Assembly: GCF_900105945.1 (NCBI RefSeq)
Contig: NZ_FNSO01000004.1
Span: 3,162,001 to 3,226,000, forward strand
DNA: 64,000 nucleotides
DNA from: Amycolatopsis tolypomycina
GTDB lineage: Bacteria > Actinomycetota > Actinomycetes > Mycobacteriales > Pseudonocardiaceae
Direction: 5' to 3'
Numbering within the stretch: the first letter of the stretch is position 1; the number at the start of each line of letters is the position of its first letter. Positions 50,570-59,457 of this stretch are shown here, in pieces. A model generated the notes under the pieces. It made no database searches, was not told where the DNA came from, and was given only the letters and a program-made list of their open reading frames with translations. Position numbers and translations under genes: made by a program.

Positions 50570-51553
50570 ATGAACGCACCTGCGGGCAGGCTGAGCCTCG
50601 ACGACCGCCGCCGCATCGCGGGCTGGCTTGCCGACGGGCTGGGGTTCGCCGAGATCGGGCGGCGGCTCGGCCGGCCGACGTCCACGATCAGCCGCGAGGT
50701 GGCCCGCAACAGCACGTCCGGCGAGTACCGGCCCGGCCGCGCGCAGGAAGCCGCCACCTACCGCGCCCGGCGGCGCCGGCCACCCCGGCCGCACGAGCAA
50801 CCCGGTGGCGGGGTCCGCGCGTTCGTCGACGAGTTCGCGGCGCTGCTGGCGGCCACCGGCCTGCCGCGGATGACCGCCCGGGTGTTCACCTGCCTGCTCA
50901 CCGCCGAGGCGGGCGGCCTGACCTCGGCCGACCTGGTGCGGCTGCTGCGGGTCAGCCCCGCGTCGGTGTCGAAGTCGATCGGCGCACTGGAAGCCATGGA
51001 GCTGGTCGCGCGCCGGCCGGACCCGGGCGGGCGCCGCGAGCGCTACACGATCGACGACGACGTCTGGCTCCGGGCGTGGCAGGCCGACACCGGCGCCCAC
51101 GGCCGGATCGCGGAGGTGGCACAGCGGGGCATCGGGATCTTCGGCCCGGACACGACCGCCGGCACCCGGCTCGCGAGCATGGGCCGGTTCTTCGGGCGGC
51201 TCAGCGAGCAGATGGGCGGCAGCACCCTGGCCGAGGCCGCCGGGCACGACGCGCTGACCGTCGTCGCCGCCCTCGTCCACGCCGGACGGCCGTTCCCCGT
51301 GGCCGAACTGGCCACCGTGCTGGGCTGGCCCCGGGACCGGCTGGAGACGGCTTTGGAGGCGCTCCGGCGCCGTCCGGCCATCGCCGATCCGCTCGAACTG
51401 CGCGGCGCCGAGACGGTCACCGTCACGGCCAGAGCGGACCGCCTGAGCCCGGGCCGGCGCGAAGCGATCCGCAGGTTTCGCGAAGCTTCCCCGGCCGCGG
51501 TGGTTACGGTGGAGGGGTGCCGCACCTCTTCGCCACCAGCGACCTCCACGTGA
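50570..51553 (+). CDS. Transcriptional regulator: HTH_38 helix-turn-helix fused to a MarR/GbsR-type domain
   Basis: This 327-residue protein has an unusual pair of DNA-binding parts. Residues about 7-45 (LSLDDRRRIAGWLADGLGFA, then RLGRPTSTISREVARN) resemble the IS30-transposase HTH_38. Residues about 80-160 form a GbsR/MarR-like winged helix (GLTSADLVRLLRVSPASVSK, then RRPDPGGRRERYTI), and a helical C-terminal part follows. ATG 50570 has GGAG 5 nt upstream. It is divergent from the serine hydrolase and shares GTTGCRTT sites with it, so it may control that gene. The last codons overlap the metallophosphoesterase start. Confidence 0.8.
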   Translation: MNAPAGRLSLDDRRRIAGWLADGLGFAEIGRRLGRPTSTISREVARNSTSGEYRPGRAQEAATYRARRRRPPRPHEQPGGGVRAFVDEFAALLAATGLPRMTARVFTCLLTAEAGGLTSADLVRLLRVSPASVSKSIGALEAMELVARRPDPGGRRERYTIDDDVWLRAWQADTGAHGRIAEVAQRGIGIFGPDTTAGTRLASMGRFFGRLSEQMGGSTLAEAAGHDALTVVAALVHAGRPFPVAELATVLGWPRDRLETALEALRRRPAIADPLELRGAETVTVTARADRLSPGRREAIRRFREASPAAVVTVEGCRTSSPPATST

Positions 51554-52350
51554 CCCACGAGGGCAACGGCCCGATCCTCGACTCGGTCGTCCCGGAAACC
51601 CCCGAAGACTGGCTGCTCGTCGCCGGCGACGTCGCCGAGCTGGCCGAAGCCACCATCGGGACGCTGAAGACCCTGCGCAGCCGGTTCGCCAAGGTCGTCT
51701 GGGTACCGGGCAACCACGAGCTGTGGACGACGAAGAACGACGAATGCCAGCTGCGCGGCCAGGCCCGCTACGAGTACCTGGTCGAGCAGTGCCGCGAGAT
51801 CGACGTGCTGACGCCGGAAGACGAATTCCCGGTCTGGCGGCACAGCCCGCGGCCGCTGACGATCGCGCCGCTGTTCCTGCTCTACGACTACAGCTGGCGC
51901 ACCCCGGACGCCGAGGGCAAGTCCCTGGAGGAGGCCCTGCGCCAGGCCCGCGAGGCCGGCGTGGTCTGCACGGACGAGTATTTTCTGTACCCGGACCCGT
52001 ACCCGAGCCGCCAGGCCTGGTGCGCGGACCGGCTGAAGATCAGCACCGAGCGACTCGACGCGATCCCCGAGGACCACGGCACGATCCTGATGTCCCACTG
52101 GCCACTGCACCGCCACCCGACGGCCCCGCTGTACTGGCCGGAGTTCGCCCTGTGGTGCGGCACGACGAAGACCGAGGACTGGCACGTGCGGTACCGCGCG
52201 GAGATCGCGGTCTACGGGCACCTGCACATCCCGCGCAGCACCGAGGCCGACGGCGTGCGGTTCGAAGAGGTCTCGCTGGGCTATCCCCGCGAGTGGCGGA
52301 AGCGGGCGCGGGGTGCGGTGCCGATGCGCCGGATCTTGTGGCCGTCGTGA
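51517..52350 (+). CDS. Metallophosphoesterase (calcineurin-like)
   Basis: This 277-residue protein has the dimetal phosphoesterase motifs: ATSDLHVTH (about residues 6-14), LLVAGDVAE (about 34-42), WVPGNHELW (about 65-73), a His in LMSHWPLHRHP, and VYGHLHIPR near the C-terminus. The substrate is unknown; the closest resemblance is to calcineurin-like enzymes that cut phosphomonoesters or cyclic nucleotides. GTG 51517 lies inside the 3' end of the regulator gene in another frame (37-bp overlap), suggesting coupling. A minisatellite follows about 50 bp after the stop. Confidence 0.87.
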   Translation: MPHLFATSDLHVTHEGNGPILDSVVPETPEDWLLVAGDVAELAEATIGTLKTLRSRFAKVVWVPGNHELWTTKNDECQLRGQARYEYLVEQCREIDVLTPEDEFPVWRHSPRPLTIAPLFLLYDYSWRTPDAEGKSLEEALRQAREAGVVCTDEYFLYPDPYPSRQAWCADRLKISTERLDAIPEDHGTILMSHWPLHRHPTAPLYWPEFALWCGTTKTEDWHVRYRAEIAVYGHLHIPRSTEADGVRFEEVSLGYPREWRKRARGAVPMRRILWPS

Positions 52351-52401
52351 GTCGGAGTAGCTGCGGGGTGGCACGTCGGCGGTGGGCGCGGCTCGGCGGT
52401 T

Positions 52402-52760
52402 GAGTGGCCGCGGATCGGCGTGGCTGGCTTGCCGTGGTCGGGGGTCGGCTCGCCCCTTGAGTGGTCGCCGATCGGCGTGTCCGGCTTGCCATGGTAGGGG
52501 ATGGGCGTGGCTGGTCCGCCGTGGTGGGGGATGGGCGTGGCTGGCGGGTCGTGGTCGCGGTTCGGCGTGGCTGGCCCCGCCGTGGTCGCGGTTCGGCGTG
52601 GCTGGCCCCGCCGTGGTCGCGGATCGGTTTCCCCCGTCCGCCGTGGTGGGGGATGGGCGTGGCTGGCGGGTCGTGGTCGCGGTTCGGCGTGGCTGGCCCC
52701 GCCGTGGTCGCGGATCGGTTTCCCCCGCCCGCCGTGGTCGCGGATCGGCCGGCATCACCC
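52402..52760. repeat. Tandem 28-31 bp minisatellite, 12 units
   Basis: Units start at 52402, 52431, 52459, 52488, 52518, 52548, 52579, 52610, 52640, 52670, 52701 and 52731. The consensus begins GCCGTGGTCGCGGTTCGGCG and continues TGGCTGGCCCC. Inner variants form a higher-order order B-C-C-D then B-C-D, showing block duplication. Unit length is not a multiple of three, so it is not a coding repeat. It fills most of the 404-bp gap and runs up to the stop codon of the CGNR gene (52755). Confidence 0.85.
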
Positions 52761-53297
52761 CTCGCGCCGCCGCTGCCTGAGGGCGCGGACCCGCCCGCGG
52801 CTGGCGCACGCCGGGGACGGGCACCACCGCCGCCGGCCGCCCGGGTCGGCGAAGACTCCGCGGCAGTCCTGCTCCGGGCAGGCCCGCAGGTCGTGCCGCG
52901 GGGGGCCGGTGAGCCAGTCCGCGGCCTGGTGCGCGAGCCGGCCGAGGGCGTCGGCCGTGGTTGCGGGGGCGCTCCGCCGGAGCCGGTCGAGCGCGGCGAG
53001 GTGCACCGGCTCCGGACCGAGCCACTCCGTCAGGGCCCGGACCTGCTCCGCGGTGGGCACGACACCGTCGACCGCGCCCAGTGCCAGGGGCCGCAGCGTC
53101 TCGCGCAGGTCGCGGGCCCGGTCCAGGTCGGCGTCCGTGACCGGGGCGAGCGGCGTCAGCTCGGACCGCGCCAGCCACTCGCGCAGCCGCTCCACCGACG
53201 GCAGCCGCTCGACCGGCCGCTCCCCGAAGTGGCGGCCGCGGGTCGCCAGGAGGTTGAGCCAGGGTGCGCCCATGTCGAGGCGGAAGTCTTCGGACAC
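52755..53297 (-). CDS. CGNR zinc-finger (ABATE) regulator
   Basis: This 180-residue protein has an N-terminal helical ABATE domain (WLNLLATRGRHFGERPVERL, about residues 13-32, then RLREWLARSELTPL) and a C-terminal zinc finger: CPEQDC and CPSPAC supply four cysteines, followed by a basic helix GRVRALRQRR. The CGNR signature itself is changed to CASR. Such proteins are stress-induced transcription factors of actinobacteria. The GTG start (53297) lies 4 bp from a 31-bp palindrome that fills the spacer to the divergent phosphotriesterase gene, its likely target. Confidence 0.87.
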   Translation of the reverse strand: MSEDFRLDMGAPWLNLLATRGRHFGERPVERLPSVERLREWLARSELTPLAPVTDADLDRARDLRETLRPLALGAVDGVVPTAEQVRALTEWLGPEPVHLAALDRLRRSAPATTADALGRLAHQAADWLTGPPRHDLRACPEQDCRGVFADPGGRRRWCPSPACASRGRVRALRQRRREG

Positions 53298-53300
53298 CTC

Positions 53301-53331
53301 GCCAGCGTAACGGCTCAGCCGTTACGCTGGC
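53301..53331. promoter_or_regulatory. 31-bp palindromic operator in a 38-bp divergent spacer
   Basis: GCCAGCGTAACGGC (53301-53314) and GCCGTTACGCTGGC (53318-53331) are exact complements around TCA. The palindrome occupies almost the whole space between the CGNR regulator (start 53297) and the phosphotriesterase gene (start 53336). Both genes must initiate in or next to it, perhaps as leaderless mRNAs. It is the obvious binding site for the CGNR protein. Confidence 0.7.
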
Positions 53332-53335
53332 GATC

Positions 53336-54238
53336 ATGACTGGGGACCCCGAGATCCGCACGGTGCTGGGTGACATCGACCCGGCCGAGCTGGGCGTCAC
53401 GAACGCCCACGACCACCTCTTCTTCGCCTCCGCGCTGCTGCCGGGCCAGGAACTCGACGACCCGGCCGCTGCGGCGGCCGCGCTGAGCCGGTTCCGGGAG
53501 GCGGGCGGCACCGCTCTTGTCCAGTGGACGCCGCACGGGCTCGGCCGCCGGATGTGCGAACTCGCCCGGATATCGCGGGAAACCGGGGTGCACCTCGTTG
53601 GTGCCACCGGCCTGCACCGCGCCGAGCACTACGCGCCCGCCGCGCTGAGCCGGGTGGCCGACGACCTGGCCGGGGTCTTCGTCGAAGACCTGACCGGCAC
53701 CACCGGGCCGCGTGCCGGGCTGGTCAAGGTGGCCGGCGCCTTCCACACGATCGACTCGCACGCCCGGCTGACGATGACCGCCGCCGCGGTCGCCCACGAG
53801 GAGACCGGCGCGCCGATCGCCGTGCACCTCGAACTCGGTACCGCGGGCCTGGAGACGGTCGAACTGCTCTGCGGCAAGCTCGATGTTCCACCCGAAAAGG
53901 TGATTCTCGGGCACCTGAACCGGAACCCGGATCCGGCGATACAGCGGGAGATCGCCGAGACCGGCGTGTTCCTCGGCTTCGACGGCCCGTCGCGGGCCAA
54001 CCACGCCACCGACTGGCGGCTCTTCGACGGCCTCGAAGCGCTCGTCGAGGCCGGGCACGGCGGGCAGCTCCTGCTCGGCGGCGACACGACCACCGCGGCC
54101 GCCCGGCACCAGCCGGGCGCGGCCTACCTGCTCACCACGCTCGCCCCGCGGCTGACCAAGCAGCTCGGCGGCGACGTCGTCACGGCCATGCTGGTGGCGA
54201 ACCCCGCGCGGGCGTTCGCCACCAGCTGGCTCAAGTGA
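53336..54238 (+). CDS. Phosphotriesterase-family (lactonase-like) amidohydrolase
   Basis: This 300-residue TIM-barrel metal hydrolase has the HxH motif in TNAHDHLFF (about residues 21-29), a metal-bridging residue probably in GLVKVAG (Lys), IAVHLELG and VILGHLNRNPD for two further His, and LLGGDTTT for the catalytic Asp. Members act on lactones, phosphotriesters or related esters; the substrate is unknown. ATG 53336 is 4 bp from a 31-bp palindrome shared with the divergent CGNR regulator, which probably controls it. The end is 1 bp from the convergent PAC2 gene. Confidence 0.85.
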   Translation: MTGDPEIRTVLGDIDPAELGVTNAHDHLFFASALLPGQELDDPAAAAAALSRFREAGGTALVQWTPHGLGRRMCELARISRETGVHLVGATGLHRAEHYAPAALSRVADDLAGVFVEDLTGTTGPRAGLVKVAGAFHTIDSHARLTMTAAAVAHEETGAPIAVHLELGTAGLETVELLCGKLDVPPEKVILGHLNRNPDPAIQREIAETGVFLGFDGPSRANHATDWRLFDGLEALVEAGHGGQLLLGGDTTTAAARHQPGAAYLLTTLAPRLTKQLGGDVVTAMLVANPARAFATSWLK

Positions 54239-54239
54239 C

Positions 54240-55139
54240 TCAGCGCAGGCCGAAGCCCTCGCCGCCGCGGCCGCGGCGGCGCAGGTAGCGCTCGAACTCC
54301 GCGGCGATCTTGTCGCCGCTGACGTCCTGCTCCGCGACCTCGCTCTGAGCGTCCCCACGCTCCTCGAGGCTGCGGACGTACTCGCTGATCTCCTCGTCCT
54401 CGTCGGCCATCTCGCTGACCGTCCGCTGCCACTCCTCGGACTGCTCGGGCAGCGCACCCAGCGGGATCTCGACGTCGAGGATGTCCTCCAGCTTGTGCAG
54501 CAGCGCCAGCGTCGCCTTCGGGGACGGCGGGTGCGACACGTAGTGCGGCACCGCCGCCCAGATCGACACCGCCGGGATGCCCGCCTGCACGCAGTAGTCC
54601 TGCAGGATGCCGACGATGCCGGTCGGGCCCTGGTAGTTGTTCAGGTCCAGCCCGTAGAGCGACGCGGTGTCCTTGTCGTACGCCGTTCCGGTGACCGGGA
54701 CGGGCCGGGTGTGCGCGGTGTCGGCCAGCAACGCCCCCAGCGTCACCACGGTCGCGACGTCGAGCTGCTGGATGTGCTCCAGCAGCTCCGCGCAGAACGC
54801 GCGCCAGCGCATGTTGGGCTCGGGACCCTGCACGAGGACCACGTCGCGGTCGAAGCCGTCGGGGCGGCACACCGACAGCCGCGTCGTCGGCCAGTCCACC
54901 CGTCGAGTGACGCCGTCCACCATCCGGACGGTCGGGCGGCTGACCTGGAAGTCGTAGTAGTCGTCGGGCTCGAGTTCCGCCAGTGGCGTGGCATCCCAGT
55001 TCAGCTGCAGGTGCTCCACCGCGCGGCTGGCCGCGTCGCCGGCGTCGTTCCAGCCTTCGAAGGCGACGACCATCAACGGTCGGGTGGGTTCGGGGCGGCC
55101 GCCGGGCGGCCGCGGGGTCTCGTCGACGGGCTCACTCAC
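54240..55139 (-). CDS. PAC2-family protein (proteasome-associated type)
   Basis: This 299-residue protein has PAC2 features: VVAFEGWNDAGDAASRAVEH near the N-terminus (about residues 24-43), DYYDFQVSRPTV, VTLGALLADTAHTRPVPVTG, and VPHYVSHPPSPKATLALLHK. Actinobacterial members (Rv2125 in M. tuberculosis) have a proteasome-assembly-chaperone-like fold; their exact role is unresolved. It is divergent from metH with a 38-bp gap, the same neighbour order as in mycobacteria. The acidic C-terminal tail (ADEDEEISEYV) is typical. Confidence 0.9.
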   Translation of the reverse strand: MSEPVDETPRPPGGRPEPTRPLMVVAFEGWNDAGDAASRAVEHLQLNWDATPLAELEPDDYYDFQVSRPTVRMVDGVTRRVDWPTTRLSVCRPDGFDRDVVLVQGPEPNMRWRAFCAELLEHIQQLDVATVVTLGALLADTAHTRPVPVTGTAYDKDTASLYGLDLNNYQGPTGIVGILQDYCVQAGIPAVSIWAAVPHYVSHPPSPKATLALLHKLEDILDVEIPLGALPEQSEEWQRTVSEMADEDEEISEYVRSLEERGDAQSEVAEQDVSGDKIAAEFERYLRRRGRGGEGFGLR

Positions 55140-55177
55140 CGGACCAGCCTACGACCACCGGCCTTACCCTGTTCAGC

Positions 55178-58100
55178 ATGTCCGACCGCCTGTCGTCACC
55201 CTTCCTCGAAGCCCTTCGCACGCGCGTCCTGGTGGCCGACGGGGCGATGGGCACCGCACTGCAGGCCCACGACCTCAGCCTGGACGACTTCGGCGGCCTC
55301 GAAGGCTGCAACGAGATCCTCAACGTCACCCGGCCGGACGTGGTCCGCTCGGTGCACCGCGGGTACCTGGAAGCGGGCGCGGACGCCGTCGAAACGAACA
55401 CTTTCGGGGCCAATTTCGCCAACTTCGCCGAGTACGACATCACCGACCGGATCTTCGAGCTGGCCGAAGCCGGGGCTCGCCTGGCCCGCGAGACGGCCGA
55501 CGAGTTCGCGACGCCGGACCGCCCGCGGTTCGTGCTCGGCTCGGTCGGGCCCGGCACGAAGCTGCCGACGCTCGGCCACGCGCCGTTCACCACGCTGCGT
55601 GACGCCTACGCCGAAGAGGTCCGCGGTCTCCTGGCCGGCGGCGCGGACGCGGTGATCGTCGAAACCACCCAGGACATCCTCCAGACGAAGGCGTCGATCA
55701 TCGGCGCGAAGCGGGCGATGGCCGCCGCAGGACGGCACGTGCCGATCCTCGCTTCGATCACCGTCGAAACCACCGGCACCATGCTGCTCGGCACCGAGGT
55801 CGGCGCCGCGCTCGCCGCCCTCGAACCGCTCGGCATCGACCTCATCGGCCTCAACTGCGCCACCGGCCCGGCCGAGATGAGCGAGCACCTGCGGCAGCTG
55901 GCCAAGCACGCCCGGGTGCCGCTGTCGGTGATGCCGAACGCCGGCCTGCCGGAGCTCGGCCCGCATGGCGCGGTGTACCCGCTGAGCCCGGAAGCCCTGG
56001 TCGAGGCAATGACCGGGTTCGTCCGCGAGTTCGGCGTCGGCCTCGTCGGCGGCTGCTGCGGCACCACCGACGAGCACATCCGGCAGCTCGCCGCCGCCGT
56101 CGCCGACACGAAACCGGTGGCCCGGCGGCCGCGGCCCGAGCCCGGCGTGTCGTCGCTCTACCAGGCCGTGCCGTTCAAGCAGGACGCCAGCGTCCTCATG
56201 ATCGGCGAGCGGACCAACGCCAACGGCTCGAAGGCCTTCCGCACCGCGATGCTGGAGGGCCGCTGGGAGGACTGCGTCGAGATCGCCCGCGAGCAGACCC
56301 GCGACGGCGCCCACCTGCTGGACCTCTGCGTCGACTACGTCGGCCGCGACGGCACCGCCGACATGGCCGAGCTGGCCGGGCGCCTGGCCACCGCGTCGAC
56401 GCTGCCGATCATGCTCGACTCCACCGAGGTCGCCGTGCTGCGCGCGGGGCTGGAGCGCCTGGGCGGCCGGTGCGCAGTCAACTCCGTCAACTACGAAGAC
56501 GGTGACGGCCCGGAATCCCGGTTCACCCAGGTCATGGAGCTGGTCAGCGAGTACGGCGCCGCCGTGGTCGCGCTGACCATCGACGAAGAAGGCCAGGCGC
56601 GCACCGCGCGGAAAAAGGCCGACATCGCGACCCGGCTCATCGAGGACATCACCGGCAACTGGGGCCTGCGCACCTCCGACGTCATCGTCGACGCGCTGAC
56701 CTTCACCATCGCCACCGGCCAGGAGGAATCCCGCCGCGACGGCATCGAAACCATCGAAGCCATCCGCGAGATCAAGCGCCGCCACCCCGAGGTCCAGACC
56801 ACGCTCGGCCTGTCGAACATCTCCTTCGGGCTCAACCCGGCCGCGCGGCAGGTGCTCAACTCGGTGTTCCTGCACGAGTGCGTCCAGGCCGGGCTCGACA
56901 CCGCGATCGTGCACGCGTCGAAGATCCTGCCGATGGCCCGCATCCCCGACGACCAGCGCGCGGTCGCCCTCGACCTGATCTACGACCGCCGCCGCGAGGG
57001 CTACGACCCGCTGCAGGAGCTGATGGCCCTGTTCGAGGGCGTGAGCGCGGCGTCGTCGAAGGCGTCGCGGGCCGAGGAGCTGGCCGCGCTGCCGCTGTTC
57101 GAGCGCCTCGAACGCCGGATCGTCGACGGCGAACGCAACGGGCTCACCGACGACCTCGACGCGGCCCTGGAGCAGCGGCCCGCCCTGCAGATCATCAACG
57201 ACACGCTGCTGTCGGGCATGAAGACCGTCGGCGAGCTGTTCGGCTCCGGGCAGATGCAGCTGCCGTTCGTGCTGCAGTCCGCCGAGGTGATGAAGGCCGC
57301 CGTCGCGCACCTCGAGCCGCACATGGAGTCCGGCGACGATTCGGGCAAGGGCCGGATCGTGCTGGCCACCGTCCGCGGCGACGTGCACGACATCGGCAAG
57401 AACCTCGTCGACATCATCCTGTCCAACAACGGCTACGAGGTCGTCAACCTCGGCATCAAGCAACCCATCACGACCATCCTCGACGCCGCCGAGGAACACG
57501 GCGCCGACGCCATCGGCATGTCCGGGCTGCTGGTCAAGTCCACGGTGATCATGAAGGAGAACCTCCAGGAGATGAACTCCCGGGGCGTCTCCGCGCGCTG
57601 GCCGGTGCTGCTCGGCGGCGCCGCGCTCACCCGGTCCTATGTGGAGAACGACCTGACCGAGCTGTACCTCGGCGACGTCCGCTACGCGCGGGACGCGTTC
57701 GAGGGCCTTCGGCTGATGGACGCGATCATGGCCGCCAAGCGCGGGGAGTCGCCCCTGGTCGACGCCGACGCGGATCGCAAGCGCGCCGAGCGCAAGGAAC
57801 GCCGCGAGCGCTCGCTGCGGATCGCCGAGGCGCGCAAAGCCCGCAACACGGAGGACGAAGGGCCGCTGCCCGCGCGATCGGACGTCGCCACCGACGTGCC
57901 GCTGCCGAGCCCGCCGTTCTGGGGTTCACGCGTGGTCAAGGGCGTCGCCCTCGCCGACTACGCCGCGATGCTCGACGAGCGGGCGACGTTCATGGGGCAG
58001 TGGGGGCTCAAGGGCGCCCGCGGCGGCGCCGGGCCGACGTACGAGGAACTGGTCGAGACCGAAGGCCGGCCGCGGCTGCGGTACTGGCTTGACCGGCTCA

Positions 58101-58723
58101 CGGCCGACGGCGTCCTGGCCCACGCGGCCGTCGTCTACGGCTACTTCCCGTGCGTCGCCGAGGGCGACGACCTCGTCGTGCTCACCGAGCCGTCACCCGA
58201 CGCGCCGGAGCGGGTGCGCTTCACCTTCCCGCGGCAGCGCCGCGACCGGCGGCTCTGCCTGGCCGACTTCTACCGGCCGCGCGAGTCGGGTGAGATCGAC
58301 GTCGTGCCCTTCACGGTGGTCACCATGGGCCAGCCCATCGCCGACTACGCGAACGAGCTGTTCGCCGCCGACGCCTACCGCGACTACCTCGAGGTCCACG
58401 GCCTCGGCGTCCAGCTCACGGAGGCGCTCGCCGAGTACTGGCACTGCCGGATCCGGGGAGAACTGACCTTCCCCGGCGGTGTGGCGGTCGCCTCAGAGGA
58501 CCCCGACGACGTCGAGGACTTCTTCAAGCTCGGCTACCGTGGAGCGAGGTTCTCCCTGGGCTATGGCGCTTGTCCCGACCTCGAAGACCGGGCGAAGATC
58601 GTCGCCCTCCTCGAACCCGGCCGGATCGGCGTCAAATTGTCCGAGGAGTTCCAGCTGCACCCCGAGCAGTCGACCGACGCGATCGTCTGCCACCACCCGG
58701 AAGCCAAGTACTTCAACACCTGA
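55178..58723 (+). CDS. metH: Cobalamin-dependent methionine synthase MetH
   Basis: This 1181-residue enzyme transfers the methyl group of methyltetrahydrofolate to homocysteine. The modules are in order: homocysteine domain (about 1-310; DGAMGTALQ, zinc Cys in GLNCATGP and GGCCGTTDEH), pterin domain (about 340-610; MIGERTNANGSKAF), B12 domain (about 620-870; cobalt ligand His737 in DVHDIGKNLVD, then SGLLVKST), and the SAM-binding reactivation domain (RVRFTFPRQRRDRRLCLADF, and EYWHCRIRGEL near the end). All are intact. Only 38 bp separate it from the divergent PAC2 gene, so no cobalamin riboswitch fits there. Confidence 0.96.
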   Translation: MSDRLSSPFLEALRTRVLVADGAMGTALQAHDLSLDDFGGLEGCNEILNVTRPDVVRSVHRGYLEAGADAVETNTFGANFANFAEYDITDRIFELAEAGARLARETADEFATPDRPRFVLGSVGPGTKLPTLGHAPFTTLRDAYAEEVRGLLAGGADAVIVETTQDILQTKASIIGAKRAMAAAGRHVPILASITVETTGTMLLGTEVGAALAALEPLGIDLIGLNCATGPAEMSEHLRQLAKHARVPLSVMPNAGLPELGPHGAVYPLSPEALVEAMTGFVREFGVGLVGGCCGTTDEHIRQLAAAVADTKPVARRPRPEPGVSSLYQAVPFKQDASVLMIGERTNANGSKAFRTAMLEGRWEDCVEIAREQTRDGAHLLDLCVDYVGRDGTADMAELAGRLATASTLPIMLDSTEVAVLRAGLERLGGRCAVNSVNYEDGDGPESRFTQVMELVSEYGAAVVALTIDEEGQARTARKKADIATRLIEDITGNWGLRTSDVIVDALTFTIATGQEESRRDGIETIEAIREIKRRHPEVQTTLGLSNISFGLNPAARQVLNSVFLHECVQAGLDTAIVHASKILPMARIPDDQRAVALDLIYDRRREGYDPLQELMALFEGVSAASSKASRAEELAALPLFERLERRIVDGERNGLTDDLDAALEQRPALQIINDTLLSGMKTVGELFGSGQMQLPFVLQSAEVMKAAVAHLEPHMESGDDSGKGRIVLATVRGDVHDIGKNLVDIILSNNGYEVVNLGIKQPITTILDAAEEHGADAIGMSGLLVKSTVIMKENLQEMNSRGVSARWPVLLGGAALTRSYVENDLTELYLGDVRYARDAFEGLRLMDAIMAAKRGESPLVDADADRKRAERKERRERSLRIAEARKARNTEDEGPLPARSDVATDVPLPSPPFWGSRVVKGVALADYAAMLDERATFMGQWGLKGARGGAGPTYEELVETEGRPRLRYWLDRLTADGVLAHAAVVYGYFPCVAEGDDLVVLTEPSPDAPERVRFTFPRQRRDRRLCLADFYRPRESGEIDVVPFTVVTMGQPIADYANELFAADAYRDYLEVHGLGVQLTEALAEYWHCRIRGELTFPGGVAVASEDPDDVEDFFKLGYRGARFSLGYGACPDLEDRAKIVALLEPGRIGVKLSEEFQLHPEQSTDAIVCHHPEAKYFNT

Positions 58724-58735
58724 GGAGACTCCACT

Positions 58736-59398
58736 GTGGACGGATTGGCCGCCGTGCTCTGGGACATGGACGGCACGCTCGTCGATTCCGAGAAACTGTG
58801 GGACGTCGCCCTCTACGAAACGGCGGAGTGGCTGGGCGGCAAGCTCTCCGAGGAACAGCGGATGACGCTCGTCGGGTCCAACATGGACGACACGTCGGCG
58901 TACCTGCTCGAAGTGGTCGGCCTTCCGGTGACGCCGGAGGCGATCGCCTCGACCGGCGCGGAGATCCGCCGCCGCACGGCCGGGCTGTTCGACGACGAGC
59001 TGCCGTGGCGCCCGGGCGCGCGCGAAGCGTTGACGGCGGTGCGCGAAGCGGGTCTGCGTTCGGCGCTGGTCACCTCGACCGAGCGCGACCTGACCGAGCT
59101 CGCACTGAACACGATCGGCCGGGACTTCTTCGACGTCACCGTGTGCGGCGACGAGGTCGAAGGCCTCAACAAGCCGCACCCGCGCCCGTACCTCAAGGCG
59201 GCCGAGCTGCTCGGTGTCGACCCGGCGCGCTGTGTCGCGGTCGAGGACTCGCCGCCGGGCACGGCGTCCGCGGTCGCGGCGGGCTGCACGGTGCTGGTGA
59301 TCCCGAACGACGTCGAGGTCGAGACGGGGGAGCGGCGGGTGTTCCGCGACTCCCTGGTGGGCATCGACGTGCCGGCGCTGGCGGCCCTGCTCGGCTGA
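58736..59398 (+). CDS. HAD-superfamily phosphatase (subfamily IA)
   Basis: This 220-residue protein has the HAD motif I LWDMDGTLVDSE (about residues 7-18, nucleophile Asp and acid/base Asp), motif II Ser/Thr in LVTSTERDL, Lys in NKPHPRPYLKA, and motif IV VAVEDSPPGTASA. The cap domain is helical (about 19-85). It resembles beta-phosphoglucomutase/phosphoglycolate phosphatase relatives; the substrate is unknown. GTG 58736 begins 12 bp after metH with GGAG upstream, so it is probably co-transcribed with it. Confidence 0.88.
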   Translation: MDGLAAVLWDMDGTLVDSEKLWDVALYETAEWLGGKLSEEQRMTLVGSNMDDTSAYLLEVVGLPVTPEAIASTGAEIRRRTAGLFDDELPWRPGAREALTAVREAGLRSALVTSTERDLTELALNTIGRDFFDVTVCGDEVEGLNKPHPRPYLKAAELLGVDPARCVAVEDSPPGTASAVAAGCTVLVIPNDVEVETGERRVFRDSLVGIDVPALAALLG

Positions 59399-59457
59399 TC
59401 ACCACCATGTCGCTTTTCCGCTAGCCGTGGGCCGTCGGCGTCCGCGATGCTGGCGTG

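Noticed and set aside
52402..52760. CRISPR array
   Set aside because: Units are contiguous with no unique spacers, and no cas genes are present.
52382..52780. Open frames through the minisatellite giving Gly/Arg/Trp-rich or Pro/His-rich repeats
   Set aside because: Repeat units are 28-31 bp, so the frame changes from unit to unit; no ribosome site and no stable protein repeat exist.
55140..55177. Cobalamin riboswitch before metH
   Set aside because: Only 38 bp separate metH from the divergent PAC2 gene and no B12-box sequence is visible.
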